Source of the DNA: Macrothele yani
Taxonomy: Eukaryota; Arthropoda; Arachnida; Araneae; Macrothelidae
Assembly (NCBI GenBank): GCA_039090855.1
Contig: CM077034.1
Coordinates: 229,651,005-229,715,004, forward strand
Direction of reading: 5' to 3'
Length of the DNA stretch: 64,000 bases
A program made the translations under genes and the position numbers. Below the pieces are notes generated by a model. The model was not told the origin of the DNA and made no database searches. It worked only from the letters and a program-made list of their open reading frames with translations. Below are positions 49,220 through 62,800 of the stretch, piece by piece; the stretch's first letter is position 1; each line of letters starts with the position of its first letter.

Positions 49220-52200
49220 GATCAGTTGAGATCATATGTAGAGGATTTTAGGAAGGGAGTGTCTGACCCCAGGTCTTAAACAACCCTTAGAAATAGGAAG
49301 CTAGGAGATTTGGGCTAGAGTGCCCGATAGGAAAGTGACACGGAAGCGAGATAGAAGACGCCCTTATTTACTACCGGGGGTCAGAAGGCTTAACGTGCCC
49401 ATTCAATGCTCTAGTAGATCAGATCTGGTCATATGTAGAGGATTTTAGGAAGGGAGTGTCTGACCCCAGGTCTTAAACAACCCTTAGAAATAGGAAGCTA
49501 GGAGATTGGGGCCAGAGTGCCAAATAGGAAAGTGACACAGAAGCGAGGTAGAAGACGCCCTTATTTACTACCGGGGGTCAGAAGGCTTAACGTGCCTATT
49601 CCATGCTCTAGTAGATCAGATCTGGTCATATGTAGAGGATTTTAGGAAGGGAGTGTCTGACCCCAGGTCTTAAACAACCCTTAGAAATAGGAAGCTAGGA
49701 GATTTGGGCTGCAGTGCCCGATAGGAAAGTGACACGGAAGCGAGGTAGAAGACGCCCTTATTTACTACCGGGGGTCAGAAGGCTTAACGTGCCCATTCAA
49801 TGCTCTAGTAGATCAGATCTGGTCATATGTACAGGATTTTAAGAAGGGAGTGTCTGACCCCAGGTCTTAAACAACCCTTAGAAATAGGAAGCTAGGAGAT
49901 TTGGGCTAGAGTGCCCGATAGGAAAGTGACACGGAAGCGAGGTAGAAGACGCCCTTATTTACTACCGGGGGTCAGAAGGCTTAACGTGCCCATTCAATGC
50001 TCTAGTAGATCAGATCTGGTCATATGTAGAGGATTTTAGGAAGGGAGTGTCTGACCCCAGGTCTTAAACAACCCTTAGAAATAGGAAGCTAGGAGATTTG
50101 GGCTGCAGTGCCCGATAGGAAAGTGACACGGAAGCGAGGTAGAAGACGCCCTTATTTACTACCGGGGGTCAGAAGGCTTAACGTGCCCATTCAATGCTCT
50201 AGTAGATCAGATCTGATCATATGTAGAGGATTTTAGGAAGGGAGTGTCTGACCCCAGGTCTTAAACAACCCTTAGAAATAGGAAGCTAGGAGATTCGGGC
50301 CAGAGTGCCAAATATGAAAGTGACACAGAAGCGAGGTAGAAGACGCCCTTATTTACTACGGGGGGTCAGAAGGCTTAACGTGCCCATTCAATGCTCTAGT
50401 AGATCAGATCTGGTCATATGTAGAGGATTTTAGGAAGGGAGTGTCTGACCCCAGGTCTTAAACAACCCTTAGAAATAGGAAGCTAGGAGATTGGGGCCAG
50501 AGTGCCAAAAACCAAAGTGACACAGAAGCGAGGTAGAAGACGCCCTTATTTACTACCGGGGGTCAGAAGGCTTAACGTGCCCATTCAATGCTCTAGTAGA
50601 TCAGATCAGATCATATGTAGAGGATTTTAGGAAGGGAGTGTCTGACCCCAGGTCTTAAACAACCCTTAGAAATAGGAAGCTAGGAGATTTGGGCTAGAGT
50701 GCCCGATAGGAAAGTGACACGGAAGCGAGGTAGAAGACGCCCTTATTTACTACCAGGGGTCAGAAGGCTTAACGTGCCCATTCAATGCTCTAGTAGATCA
50801 GATCAGATCATATGTAGAGGATTTTAGGAAGGGAGTGTCTGACCCCAGGTCTTAAACAACCCTTAGAAATAGGAAGCTAGGAGATTTGGGCTAGAGTGCC
50901 CGATAGGAAAGTGACACGGAAGCGAGATAGAAGACGCCCTTATTTACTACCGGGGGTCAGAAGGCTTAACGTGCCCATTCAATGCTCTAGTAGATCAGAT
51001 CAGATCATATGTAGAGGATTTTAGGAAGGGAGTGTCTGACCCCAGGTCTTAAACAACCCTTAGAAATAGGAAGCTAGGAGATTTGGGCTAGAGTGCCCGA
51101 TATTAAAGTGACACGGAAGCGAGATAGAAGACGCCCTTATTTACTACCAGGGTCAGAAGGCTTAACGTGCCCATTCAATGCTCTAGTAGATCAGATCTGG
51201 TCATATGTAGAGGATTTTAGGAAGGGAGTGTCTGACCCCAGGTCTTAAACAACCCTTAGAAATAGGAAGCTAGAAGATTTGGGCTAGAGTGCCCGATAGG
51301 AAAGTGACACAGAAGCAAGGTAGAAGACGCCCTTATTTACTACTGGGGGTCAGAAGGCTTAACGTGCCCATTCAATGCTCTAGTAGATCAGATCAGATCA
51401 TATGTAGAGGATTTTAGGAAGGGAGTGTCTGACCCCAGGTCTTAAACAATCCTTAGAAATAGGAAGCTAGGAGATTTGGGCTAGAGTGCCCGATAGGAAA
51501 GTGACACGGAAGCGAGGTAGAAGACGCCCTTATTTACTACCAGGGGTCAGAAGGCTTAACGTGCCCACTCAATGCTCTAGTAGATCAGATCAGATCATAT
51601 GTAGAGGATTTTAGGAAGGGAATGTCTGACCCCAGGTCTTAAACAACCCTTAGAAATAGGAAGCTAGGAGATTTGGGCTAGAGTGCCCGATAGGAAAGTG
51701 ACACGGAAGCGAGGTAGAAGACGCCCTTATTTATTACCGGGGGTCAGAAGGCTTAACGTGCCCATTCAATGCTCTAGTAGATCAGATCAGATCATATGTA
51801 GAGGATTTTAGGAAGGGAGTGTCTGACCCCAGGTCTTAAACAACCCTTAGAAATAAGAAGCTAGGAGATTTGGGCTAGAGTGCCCGATAGGAAAGTGACA
51901 CGGAAGCGAGGTAGAAGACACCCTTATTTACTACCGGGGGTCAGAAGGCTTAACGTGCCCATTCAATGCTCTAGTAGATCAGATCAGATCATATGTAGAG
52001 GATTTTAGGAAGGGAGTGTCTGACCACAGGTCTTAAACAACCCTTAGAAATAGGAAGCTAGGAGATTTGGGCTAGAGTGCCCGATAGGAAAGTGACACGG
52101 AAGCGAGGTAGAAGACGCCCTTATTTACTACCGGGGGTCAGAAGGCTTAACGTGCCCATTCAATGCTCTAGTAGATCAGATCAGATCATATGTAGAGGAT

Positions 52201-54733
52201 TTTAGGAAGGGAGTGTCTGACCCCAGGTCTTAAACAACCCTTAGAAATAGGAAGCTAGGAGATTTGGGCTAGAGTGCCCGATAGGAAAGTGACACGGAAG
52301 CGAGGTAGAAGACGCCCTTATTTACTACCCGGGGTCAGAAGGCTTAACGTGCCCATTCAATGCTCTAGTAGATCAGATCAGATCATATGTAGAGGATTTT
52401 AGGAAGGGAGTGTCTGACCCCAGGTCTTAAACAACCCTTAGAAATAGGAAGCTAGGAGATTTGGGCTAGAGTGCCCGATAGGAAAGTGACACGGAAGCGA
52501 GGTAGAAGACGCCCTTATTTACTACCGGGGGTCAGAAGGCTTAACGTGCCCATTCAATGCTCTAGTAGATCAGATCAGAACATATGTAGAGGATTTTAGG
52601 AAGGGAGTGTCTGACCACAGGTCTTAAACAACCCTTAGAAATAGGAAGCTAGGAGATTTGGGCTAGAGTGCCCGATAGGAAAGTGACACGGAAGCGAGGT
52701 AGAAGACGCCCTTATTTACTACCGGGGGTCAGAAGGCTTAACGTGCCCATTCAATGCTCTAGTAGATCAGATCAGATCATATGTAGAGGATTTTAGGAAG
52801 GGAGTGTCTGACCCCAGGTCTTAAACAACCCTTAGAAATAGGAAGCTAGGAGATTTGGGCTAGAGTGCCCGATAGGAAAGTGACACGGAAGCGAGGTAGA
52901 AGACGCCCTTATTTACTACCAGGGGTCAGAAGGCTTAACGTGCCCATTCAATGCTCTAGTAGATCAGATCAGATCATATGTAGAGGATTTTAGGAAGGGA
53001 GTGTCTGACCCCAGGTCTTAAACAACCCTTAGAAATAGGAAGCTAGGAGATTTGGGCTAGAGTGCCCGATAGGAAAGTGACACGGAAGCGAGATAGAAGA
53101 CGCCCTTATTTACTACCTTGGGTCAGAAGGCTTAACGTGCCCATTCAATGCTCTAGTAGATCAGATCAGATCATATGTAGAGGATTTTAGGAAGGGAGTG
53201 TCTGACCCCAGGTCTTAAACAACCCTTAGAAATAGGAAGCTAGGAGATTTGGGCCAGAGTGCCCGATAGGAAAGTGACTCGGAAGCGAGATAGAAGACGC
53301 CCTTATTTACTACCAGGGTCAGAAGGCTTAACGTGCCCATTCAATGCTCTAGTAGATCAGATCTGGTCATATGTAGAGGATTTTAGGAAGGGAGTGTCTG
53401 ACCCCAGGTCTTAAACAACCCTTAGAAATAGGAAGCTAGGAGATTTGGGCTAGAGTGCCCGATAGGAAAGTGACACAGAAGCAAGGTAGAAGACGCCCTT
53501 ATTTACTACCGGGGGTCAGAAGGCTTAACGTGCCCATTCAATGCATTAGTAGATCAGATCAGATCATATGTAGAGGATTTTAGGAAGGGAATGTCTGACC
53601 CCAGGTCTTAAACAACCCTTAGAAATAGGAAGCTAGGAGATTTGGGCTAGAGTGCCCGATAGGAAAGTGACACGGAAGCGAGGTAGAAGACGCCCTTATT
53701 TACTACCGGGGGTCAGAAGGCTTAACGTGCCCATTCAATGCTCTAGTAGATCAGATCTGGTCATATGTAGAGGATTTTAGGAAGGGAGTGTCTGACCCCA
53801 GGTCTTAAACAACCCTTAGAAATAGGAAGCTAGGAGATTTGGGCTAGAGTGCCCGATAGGAAAGTGACACGGAAGCGAGATAGAAGACGCCCTTATTTAC
53901 TACCGGGGGTCAGAAGGCTTAACGTGCCCATTCAATGCTCTAGTAGATCAGATCTGGTCATATGTAGAGGATTTTAGGAAGGGAGTGTCTGACCCCAGGT
54001 CTTAAACAACCCTTAGAAATAGGAAGCTAGGAGATTGGGGCCAGAGTGCCAAATACGAAAGTGACACAGAAGCGAGGTAGAAGACGCCCTTATTTACTAC
54101 CGGGGGTCAGAAGGCTTAACGTGCCCATTCAATGCTCTAGTAGATCAGATCAGATCATATGTAGAGGATTTTAGGAAGGGAGTGTCTGACCACAGGTCTT
54201 AAACAACCCTTAGAAATAGGAAGCTAGGAGATTTGGGCTAGAGTGCCCGATAGGAAAGTGACACGGAAGCGAGGTAGAAGACGCCCTTATTTACTACCGG
54301 GGGTCAGAAGGCTTAACGTGCCCATTCAATGCTCTAGTAGATCAGATCTGGTCATATGTAGAGGATTTTAGGAAGGGAGTGTCTGACCCCAGGTCTTAAA
54401 CAACCCTTAGAAATAGGAAGCTAGGAGATTTGGGCTAGAGTGCCCGATAGGAAAGTGACACGGAAGCGAGATAGAAGACGCCCTTATTTACTACCGGGGG
54501 TCAGAAGGCTTAACGTGCCCATTCAATGCTCTAGTAGATCAGATCTGGTCATATGTAGAGGATTTTAGGAAGGGAGTGTCTGACCCCAGGTCTTAAACAA
54601 CCCTTAGAAATAGGAAGCTAGGAGATTGGGGCCAGAGTGCCAAATACGAAAGTGACACAGAAGCGAGGTAGAAGACGCCCTTATTTACTACCGGGGGTCA
54701 GAAGGCTTAACGTGCCCATTCAATGCTCTAGTA

Positions 54734-57700
54734 GATCAGATCAGATCATATGTAGAGGATTTTAGGAAGGGAGTGTCTGACCACAGGTCTTAAACAACCC
54801 TTAGAAATAGGAAGCTAGGAGATTTGGGCTAGAGTGCCCGATAGGAAAGTGACACGGAAGCGAGGTAGAAGACGCCCTTATTTACTACCGGGGGTCAGAA
54901 GGCTTAACGTGCCCATTCAATGCTCTAGTAGATCAGATCAGATCATATGTCGAGGATTTTAGGAAGGGAGTGTCTGACCCCAGGTCTTAAACAACCCTTA
55001 GAAATAGGAAGCTAGGAGATTTGGGCTAGAGTGCCCGATAGGAAAGTGACACGGAAGCGAGGTAGAAGACGCCCTTATTTACTATCGGGGTCAGAAGGCT
55101 TAACGTGCCCATTCAATGCTCTAGTAGATCAGATCTGATCACATGTAGAGGATTTTAGGAAGGGAGTGTCTGACCCCAGGTCTTAAACAACCCTTAGAAA
55201 TAGGAAGCTAGGAGATTTGGGCTAGAGTGCCCGATAGGAAAGTGACACGAAAGCGAGGTAGAAGACGCCCTTATTTACTATCGGGGGTCAGAAGGCTTAA
55301 CGTGCCCATTCAATGCTCTAGTAGATCAGATCTGATCACATGTAGAGGATTTTAGGAAGGGAGTGTCTGACCCCAGGTCTTAAACAACCCTTAGAAATAG
55401 GAAGCTAGGAGATTTGGGCTAGAGTGCCCGATAGGAAAGTGACACGGAAGCGAGGTAGAAGACGCCCTTATTTACTACCGGGGGTCAGAAGGCTTAACGT
55501 GCCCATTCAATGCTCTAGTAGATCAGATCTGGTCATATGTAGAGGATTTTAGGAAGGGTGTGTCTGACCCCAGGTCTTAAACAACCCTTAGAAATAGGAA
55601 GCTAGAAGATTTGGTCTGCAGTGCCCGATAGGAAAGTGACACGGAAGCGAGGTAGAAGACGCCCTTATTTACTACCGGGGGTCAGAAGGCTTAACGTGCC
55701 CATTCAATGCTCTAGTAGATCAGATCAGATCATATGTAGAGGATTTTAGGAAATGAGTGTCTGACCCCAGGTCTTAAACAACCCTTAGAAATAGGAAGCT
55801 AGGAGATTTGGGCTAGAGTGCCCGATAGGAAAGTGACACGGAAGCGAGGTAGAAGACGCCCTTATTTACTACCGGGGGTCAGAAGGCTTAACGTGCCCAT
55901 TCAATGCTCTAGTAGATCAGATCTGATCACATGTAGAGGATTTTAGGAAGAGAGTGTCTGACCCCAGGTCTTAAACAACCCTTAGAAATAGGAAGCTAGG
56001 AGATTTGGGCTAGAGTGCCCGATAGGAAAGTGACACGGAAGCGAGGTAGAAGACGCCCTTATTTACTACCGGGGGTCAGAAGGCTTAACGTGCCCATTCA
56101 ATGCTCTAGTAGATCAGATCTGGTCATATGTAGAGAATTTTAGGAAGGGTGTGTCTGACCCCAGGTCTTAAACAACCCTTAGAAATAGGAAGCTAGAAGA
56201 TTTGGTCTGCAGTGCCCGATAGGAAAGTGACACGGAAGCGAGGTAGAAGACGCCCTTATTTACTACCGGGGGTCAGAAGGCTTAACGTGCCCATTCAATG
56301 CTCTAGTAGATCAGATCTGGTCATATGTAGAGGATTTTAGGAAGGGTGTGTCTGACCCCAGGTCTTAAACAACCCTTAGAAATAGGAAGCTAGAAGATTT
56401 GGTCTGCAGTGCCCGATAGGAAAGTGACACGGAAGCGAGGTAGAAGACGCCCTTATTTACTACCGGGGTCAGAAGGCTTAACGTGCCCATTCAATGCTCT
56501 AGTAGATCAGATCATATGTAGAGGATTTTAGGAAGGGAGTGTCTGACCCCAGGTCTTAAACAACCCTTAGAAATAGGAAGCTAGGAGATTTGGGCTAGAG
56601 TGCCCGATAGGAAAGTGACACGGAAGCGAGGTAGAAGACGCCCTTATTTACTATCGAGGTCAGAAGGCTTAACGTGCCCATTCAATGCTCTAGTAGATCA
56701 GATCTGATCATATGTAGAGGATTTTAGGGAGTGTCTGACCCCAGGTCTTAAACAACTCTTAGAAGTAGGAAGCTAGGAGATTTGGGCTAGAGTGCCCGAT
56801 AGGAAAGTGACACAGAAGCGAGGTAGAAGACGCCCTTATTTACTACCGGGGGTCAGAAGGCTTAACGTGCCCATTCAATGCTCTAGTAGATCAGATCATA
56901 TGTACAGGATTTTAAGAAGGGAGTGTCTGACCCCAGGTCTTAAACAACCCTTAGAAATAGGAAGCTAGGAGATTTGGGCTAGAGTGCCCGATAGGAAAGT
57001 GACACGGAAGCGAGGTAGAAGACGCCCTTATTTACCACCGGGGGTCAGAAGGTTTAACGTGCCCATTCAATGCTCTAGTAGATCAGATCAGAACATATGT
57101 AGAGGATTTTAGGAAGGGAGAGTCTGACCCCAGGTCTTAAACAACCCTTAGAAATAGGAAGCTAGGAGATTTGGGCTAGAGTGCCCGATAGGAAAGTGAC
57201 ACGGAAGCGAGGTAGAAGACGCCCTTATTTACTACCGTGGGTCAGAAGGCTTAACGTGCCCATTCAATGCTCTAGTAGATCAGATCAGATCATATGTAGA
57301 GGATTTTAGGAAGGGAGTGTCTGACCCCAGGTCTTAAACAACCCTTAGAAATAGGAAGCTAGGAGATTTGGGCTAGAGTGCCCGATAGGAAAGTGACACG
57401 GAAGCGAGGTAGAAGACGCCCTTATTTACTACCGGGGGTCAGAAGGCTTAACGTGCCCATTCAATGCTCGAGTAGATCAGATCAGATCAGATCATATGTA
57501 GAGGATTTTAGGAAGGGAGTGTCTGACCCCAGGTCTTAAACAACCCTTAGAAATAGGAAGCTAGGAGATTTGGGCTAGAGTGCCAGATAGGAAAGTGACA
57601 CGGAAGCGAGGTAGAAGACGCCCTTATTTACTACCGGGGGTCAGAAGGCTTAACGTGCCTATTCAATGCTCTAGTAGATCAGATCAGATCAGATGTAGAG

Positions 57701-58696
57701 GATTTTAGAACGGAGTGTCTGACCCCAGGTCTTAAACAAACCTTAGAAATAGGAAGCTAGGAGATTTGGGCTAGAGTGCCCGATAGGAAAGTGACACGGA
57801 AGCGAGGTAGAAGACGCCCTTATTTACTACCGGGGGTCAGAAGGCTTAACGTGCCTATTCAATGCTCTAGTAGATCAGATCAGATCATATGTAGAGGATT
57901 TTAGGAAGAGAGTGTCTGACCCAAGGTCTTAAACAACCCTTAGAAATAGGAAGCTAGGAGATTTGGGCTAGAGTGCCCGATAGGAAAGTGACACGGAAGC
58001 GAGGTAGAAGACGCCCTTATTTACTACCGGGGGTCAGAAGGCTTAACGTGCCTATTCAATGCTCTAGTAAATCAGATCAGATCATATGTAGAGGATTTTA
58101 GGAAGAGAGTGTCTGACCCCAGGTCTTAAACAACCCTTAGAAATAGGAAGCTAGAAGATTTGGGCTAGAGTGCCAGATAGGAAAGTGACACGGAAGCGAG
58201 GTAGAAGACGCCCTTATTTACTACCGGGGGTCAGAAGGCTTAACGTGCCCATTCAATGCTCTAGTAGATCAGATCTGGTCATATGTAGAGGATTTTAGGA
58301 AGGGAGTGTCTGACCCCAGGTCTTAAACAACACTTAGAAATAGGAAGCTAGGAGATTTGGGCTGCAGTGCCTGATAGGAAAGTGACACGGAAGCGAGGTA
58401 GAAGACGCCCTTATTTACTACCGGGGGTCAGAAGGCTTAACGTGCCCATTCAATGCTCTAGTAGATCAGATCTGGTCATATGTAGAGGATTTTAGGAAGG
58501 GAGTGTCTGACCCCAAGTCTTAAACAACCCTTAGAAATAGGAAGCTAGGAGATTTGGGCTGCAGTGCCCGATAGGAAAGTGACACGGAAGCGAGGTAGAA
58601 GACGCCCTTATTTACTACCGGGGGTCAGAAGGCTTAACGTGCCCATTCAATGCTCTAGTAGATCAGATCTGGTCATATGTAGAGGATTTTAGGAAG
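54734..58696. repeat. Left copy of the terminal duplicated block
   Basis: It starts at the GACCACAGG monomer and includes CACGAAAGCG with TATCGGGGG, ATGAGTGTC, TTTACCACCGG with GGTTTAACG, TACCGTGGG, GTGCCAGAT, GAACGGAG and CCCCAAGTC. The same set recurs about 5.1 kb later. The shift is 5102 at the start, 5108 at TTTACCACC, and 5304 from GTGCCAGAT onward. Confidence 0.82.
57677..58069. repeat. Two-monomer module with GAACGGAG variant, copy 2
   Basis: Same pair as at 20421-20813. The second monomer here also has GACCCAAGG, and the following monomer begins AATCAG instead of GATCAG. Confidence 0.8.
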
Positions 58697-59835
58697 GGAG
58701 TGTCTGACCCCAGGTCTTAAACAACCCTTAGAAATAGGAAGCTAGGAGATTTGGGCTGCAGTGCCCGATAGGAAAGTGACACGGAAGCGAGGTAGAAGAC
58801 GCCCTTATTTACTACCGGGGGTCAGAAGGCTTAATGTGCCCATTCAATGCTCTAGTAGATCAGATCTGGTCATATGTAGAGGATTTTAGGAAGGGAGTGT
58901 CTGACCCCAGGTCTTAAACAACCCTTAGAAATAGGAAGCTAGGAGATTTGGGCTGCAGTGCCCGATAGGAAAGTGACACGGAAGCGAGATAGAAGACGCC
59001 CTTATTTACTACCGGGGGTCAGAAGGCTTAACGTGCCCATTCAATGCTCTAGTAGATCAGATCTGGTCATATGTAGAGGATTTTAGGAAGGGAGTGTCTG
59101 ACCCCAGGTCTTAAACAACCCTTAGAAATAGGAAGCTAGGAGATTTGGGCTGCAGTGCCCGATAGGAAAGTGACACGGAAGCGGGTAGAAGACGCCCTTA
59201 TTTACTACCGGGGGTCAGAAGGCTTAACGTGCCCATTCAATGCTCTAGTAGATCAGATCAGATCATATGTAGAGGATTTTAGGAAGGAGTGTATGACCCC
59301 AGGTCTTAAACAACCCTTAGAAATAGGAAGCTAGGAGATTTGGGCTGTAGTGCCCGACAGGAAAGTGACACGGAAGCGAGGTAGAAGACGCCCTTATTTA
59401 CTACCGGGGGTCAGAAGGCTTAACGTGCCCATTCAATGCTCTAGTAGATCAGATCTGGTCATATGTAGAGGATTTTAGGAAGGGAGTGTCTGACCCCAGG
59501 TCTTAAACAACCCTTAGAAATAGGAAGCTAGGAGATTGGGGCCAGAGTGCCAAATACCAAAGTGACACAGAAGCGAGGTAGAAGACGCCCTTATTTACTA
59601 CCGGGGGTCAGAAGGCTTAACGTGCCCATTCAATGCTCTAGTAGATCAGATCATATGTACAGGATTTTAAGAAGGGAGTGTCTGACCCCAGGTCTTAAAC
59701 AACCCTTAGAAATAGGAAGCTAGGAGATTTGGGCTGCAGTGTCCGATAGGAAAGTGACACGGAAGCGAGGTAGAAGACGCCCTTATTTACTACCGGGGGT
59801 CAGAAGGCTTAACGTGCCCATTCAATGCTCTAGTA

Positions 59836-62800
59836 GATCAGATCAGATCATATGTAGAGGATTTTAGGAAGGGAGTGTCTGACCACAGGTCTTAAACAAC
59901 CCTTAGAAATAGGAAGCTAGGAGATTTGGGCTAGAGTGCCCGATAGGAAAGTGACACGGAAGCGAGGTAGAAGACGCCCTTATTTACTACCGGGGGTCAG
60001 AAGGCTTAACGTGCCCATTCAATGCTCTAGTAGATCAGATCAGATCATATGTAGAGGATTTTAGGAAGGGAGTGTCTGACCCCAGGTCTTAAACAACCCT
60101 TAGAAATAGGAAGCTAGGAGATTTGGGCTAGAGTGCCCGATAGGAAAGTGACACGGAAGCGAGGTAGAAGACGCCCTTATTTACTATCGGGGTCAGAAGG
60201 CTTAACGTGCCCATTCAATGCTCTAGTAGATCAGATCTGATCACATGTAGAGGATTTTAGGAAGGGAGTGTCTGACCCCAGGTCTTAAACAACCCTTAGA
60301 AATAGGAAGCTAGGAGATTTGGGCTAGAGTGCCCGATAGGAAAGTGACACGAAAGCGAGGTAGAAGACGCCCTTATTTACTATCGGGGGTCAGAAGGCTT
60401 AACGTGCCCATTCAATGCTCTAGTAGATCAGATCAGATCATATGTAGAGGATTTTAGGAAGGGAGTGTCTGACCCCAGGTCTTAAACAACCCTTAGAAAT
60501 AGGAAGCTAGGAGATTTGGGCTAGAGTGCCCGATAGGAAAGTGACACGGAAGCGAGGTAGAAGACGCCCTTATTTACTACCGGGGGTCAGAAGGCTTAAC
60601 GTGCCCATTCAATGCTCTAGTAGATCAGATCAGATCATATGTAGAGGATTTTAGGAAGGGAGTGTCTGACCCCAGGTCTTAAACAACCCTTAGAAATAGG
60701 AAGCTAGGAGATTTGGGCTAGAGTGCCCGATAGGAAAGTGACACGGAAGCGAGGTAGAAGACGCCCTTATTTACTACCGGGGTCAGAAGGCTTAACGTGC
60801 CCATTCAATGCTCTAGTAGATCAGATCTGATCACATGTAGAGGATTTTAGGAAGGGAGTGTCTGACCCCAGGTCTTAAACAACCCTTAGAAATAGGAAGC
60901 TAGGAGATTTGGGCTAGAGTGCCCGATAGGAAAGTGACACGGAAAGCGAGGTAGAAGACGCCCTTATTTACTATCGGGGGTCAGAAGGCTTAACGTGCCC
61001 ATTCAATGCTCTAGTAGATCAGATCTGATCATATGTAGAGGATTTTAGGAAGGGAGTGTCTGACCCCAGGTCTTAAACAACCCTTAGAAATAGGAAGCTA
61101 GGAGATTTGGGCTAGAGTGCCCGATAGGAAAGTGACACGGAAGCGAGGTAGAAGACGCCCTTATTTACTACCGGGGGTCAGAAGGCTTAACGTGCCCATT
61201 CAATGCTCTAGTAGATCAGATCTGGTCATATGTAGAGGATTTTAGGAAGGGTGTGTCTGACCCCAGGTCTTAAACAACCCTTAGAAATAGGAAGCTAGAA
61301 GATTTGGTCTGCAGTGCCCGATAGGAAAGTGACACGGAAGCGAGGTAGAAGACGCCCTTATTTACTACCGGGGGTCAGAAGGCTTAACGTGCCCATTCAA
61401 TGCTCTAGTAGATCAGATCAGATCATATGTAGAGGATTTTAGGAAATGAGTGTCTGACCCCAGGTCTTAAACAACCCTTAGAAATAGGAAGCTAGGAGAT
61501 TTGGGCTAGAGTGCCCGATAGGAAAGTGACACGGAAGCGAGGTAGAAGACGCCCTTATTTACTACCGGGGGTCAGAAGGCTTAACGTGCCCATTCAATGC
61601 TCTAGTAGATCAGATCAGATCATATGTAGAGGATTTTAGGAAGGGAGTGTCTGACCCCAGGTCTTAAACAACCCTTAGAAATAGGAAGCTAGGAGATTTG
61701 GGCTAGAGTGCCCGATAGGAAAGTGACACGGAAGCGAGGTAGAAGACGCCCTTATTTACTATCAGGGTCAGAAGGCTTAACGTGCCCATTCAATGCTCTA
61801 GTAGATCAGATCTGATCATATGTAGAGGATTTTAGGGAGTGTCTGACCCCAGGTCTTAAACAACTCTTAGAAGTAGGAAGCTAGGAGATTTGGGCTAGAG
61901 TGCCCGATAGGAAAGTGACACAGAAGCGAGGTAGAAGACGCCCTTATTTACTACCGGGGGTCAGAAGGCTTAACGTGCCCATTCAATGCTCTAGTAGATC
62001 AGATCATATGTACAGGATTTTAAGAAGGGAGTGTCTGACCCCAGGTCTTAAACAACCCTTAGAAATAGGAAGCTAGGAGATTTGGGCTAGAGTGCCCGAT
62101 AGGAAAGTGACACGGAAGCGAGGTAGAAGACGCCCTTATTTACCACCGGGGGTCAGAAGGTTTAACGTGCCCATTCAATGCTCTAGTAGATCAGATCAGA
62201 TCATATGTAGAGGATTTTAGGAAGGGAGTGTCTGACCCCAGGTCTTAAACAACCCTTAGAAATAGGAAGCTAGGAGATTTGGGCTAGAGTGCCCGATAGG
62301 AAAGTGACACGGAAGCGAGGTAGAAGACGCCCTTATTTACTACCGTGGGTCAGAAGGCTTAACGTGCCCATTCAATGCTCTAGTAGATCAGATCAGATCA
62401 TATGTAGAGGATTTTAGGAAGGAGAGTCTGACCCCAGGTCTTAAACAACCCTTAGAAATAGGAAGCTAGGAGATTTGGGCTAGAGTGCCCGATAGGAAAG
62501 TGACACGGAAGCGAGGTAGAAGACGCCCTTATTTACTACCGTGGGTCAGAAGGCTTAACGTGCCCATTCAATGCTCTAGTAGATCAGATCAGATCATATG
62601 TAGAGGATTTTAGGAAGGGAGTGTCTGACCCCAGGTCTTAAACAACCCTTAGAAATAGGAAGCTAGGAGATTTGGGCTAGAGTGCCTGATAGGAAAGTGA
62701 CACGGAAGCGAGGTAGAAGACGCCCTTATTTACTACCGGGGGTCAGAAGGCTTAACGTGCCCATTCAATGCTCTAGTAGATCAGATCAGATCAGATCATA

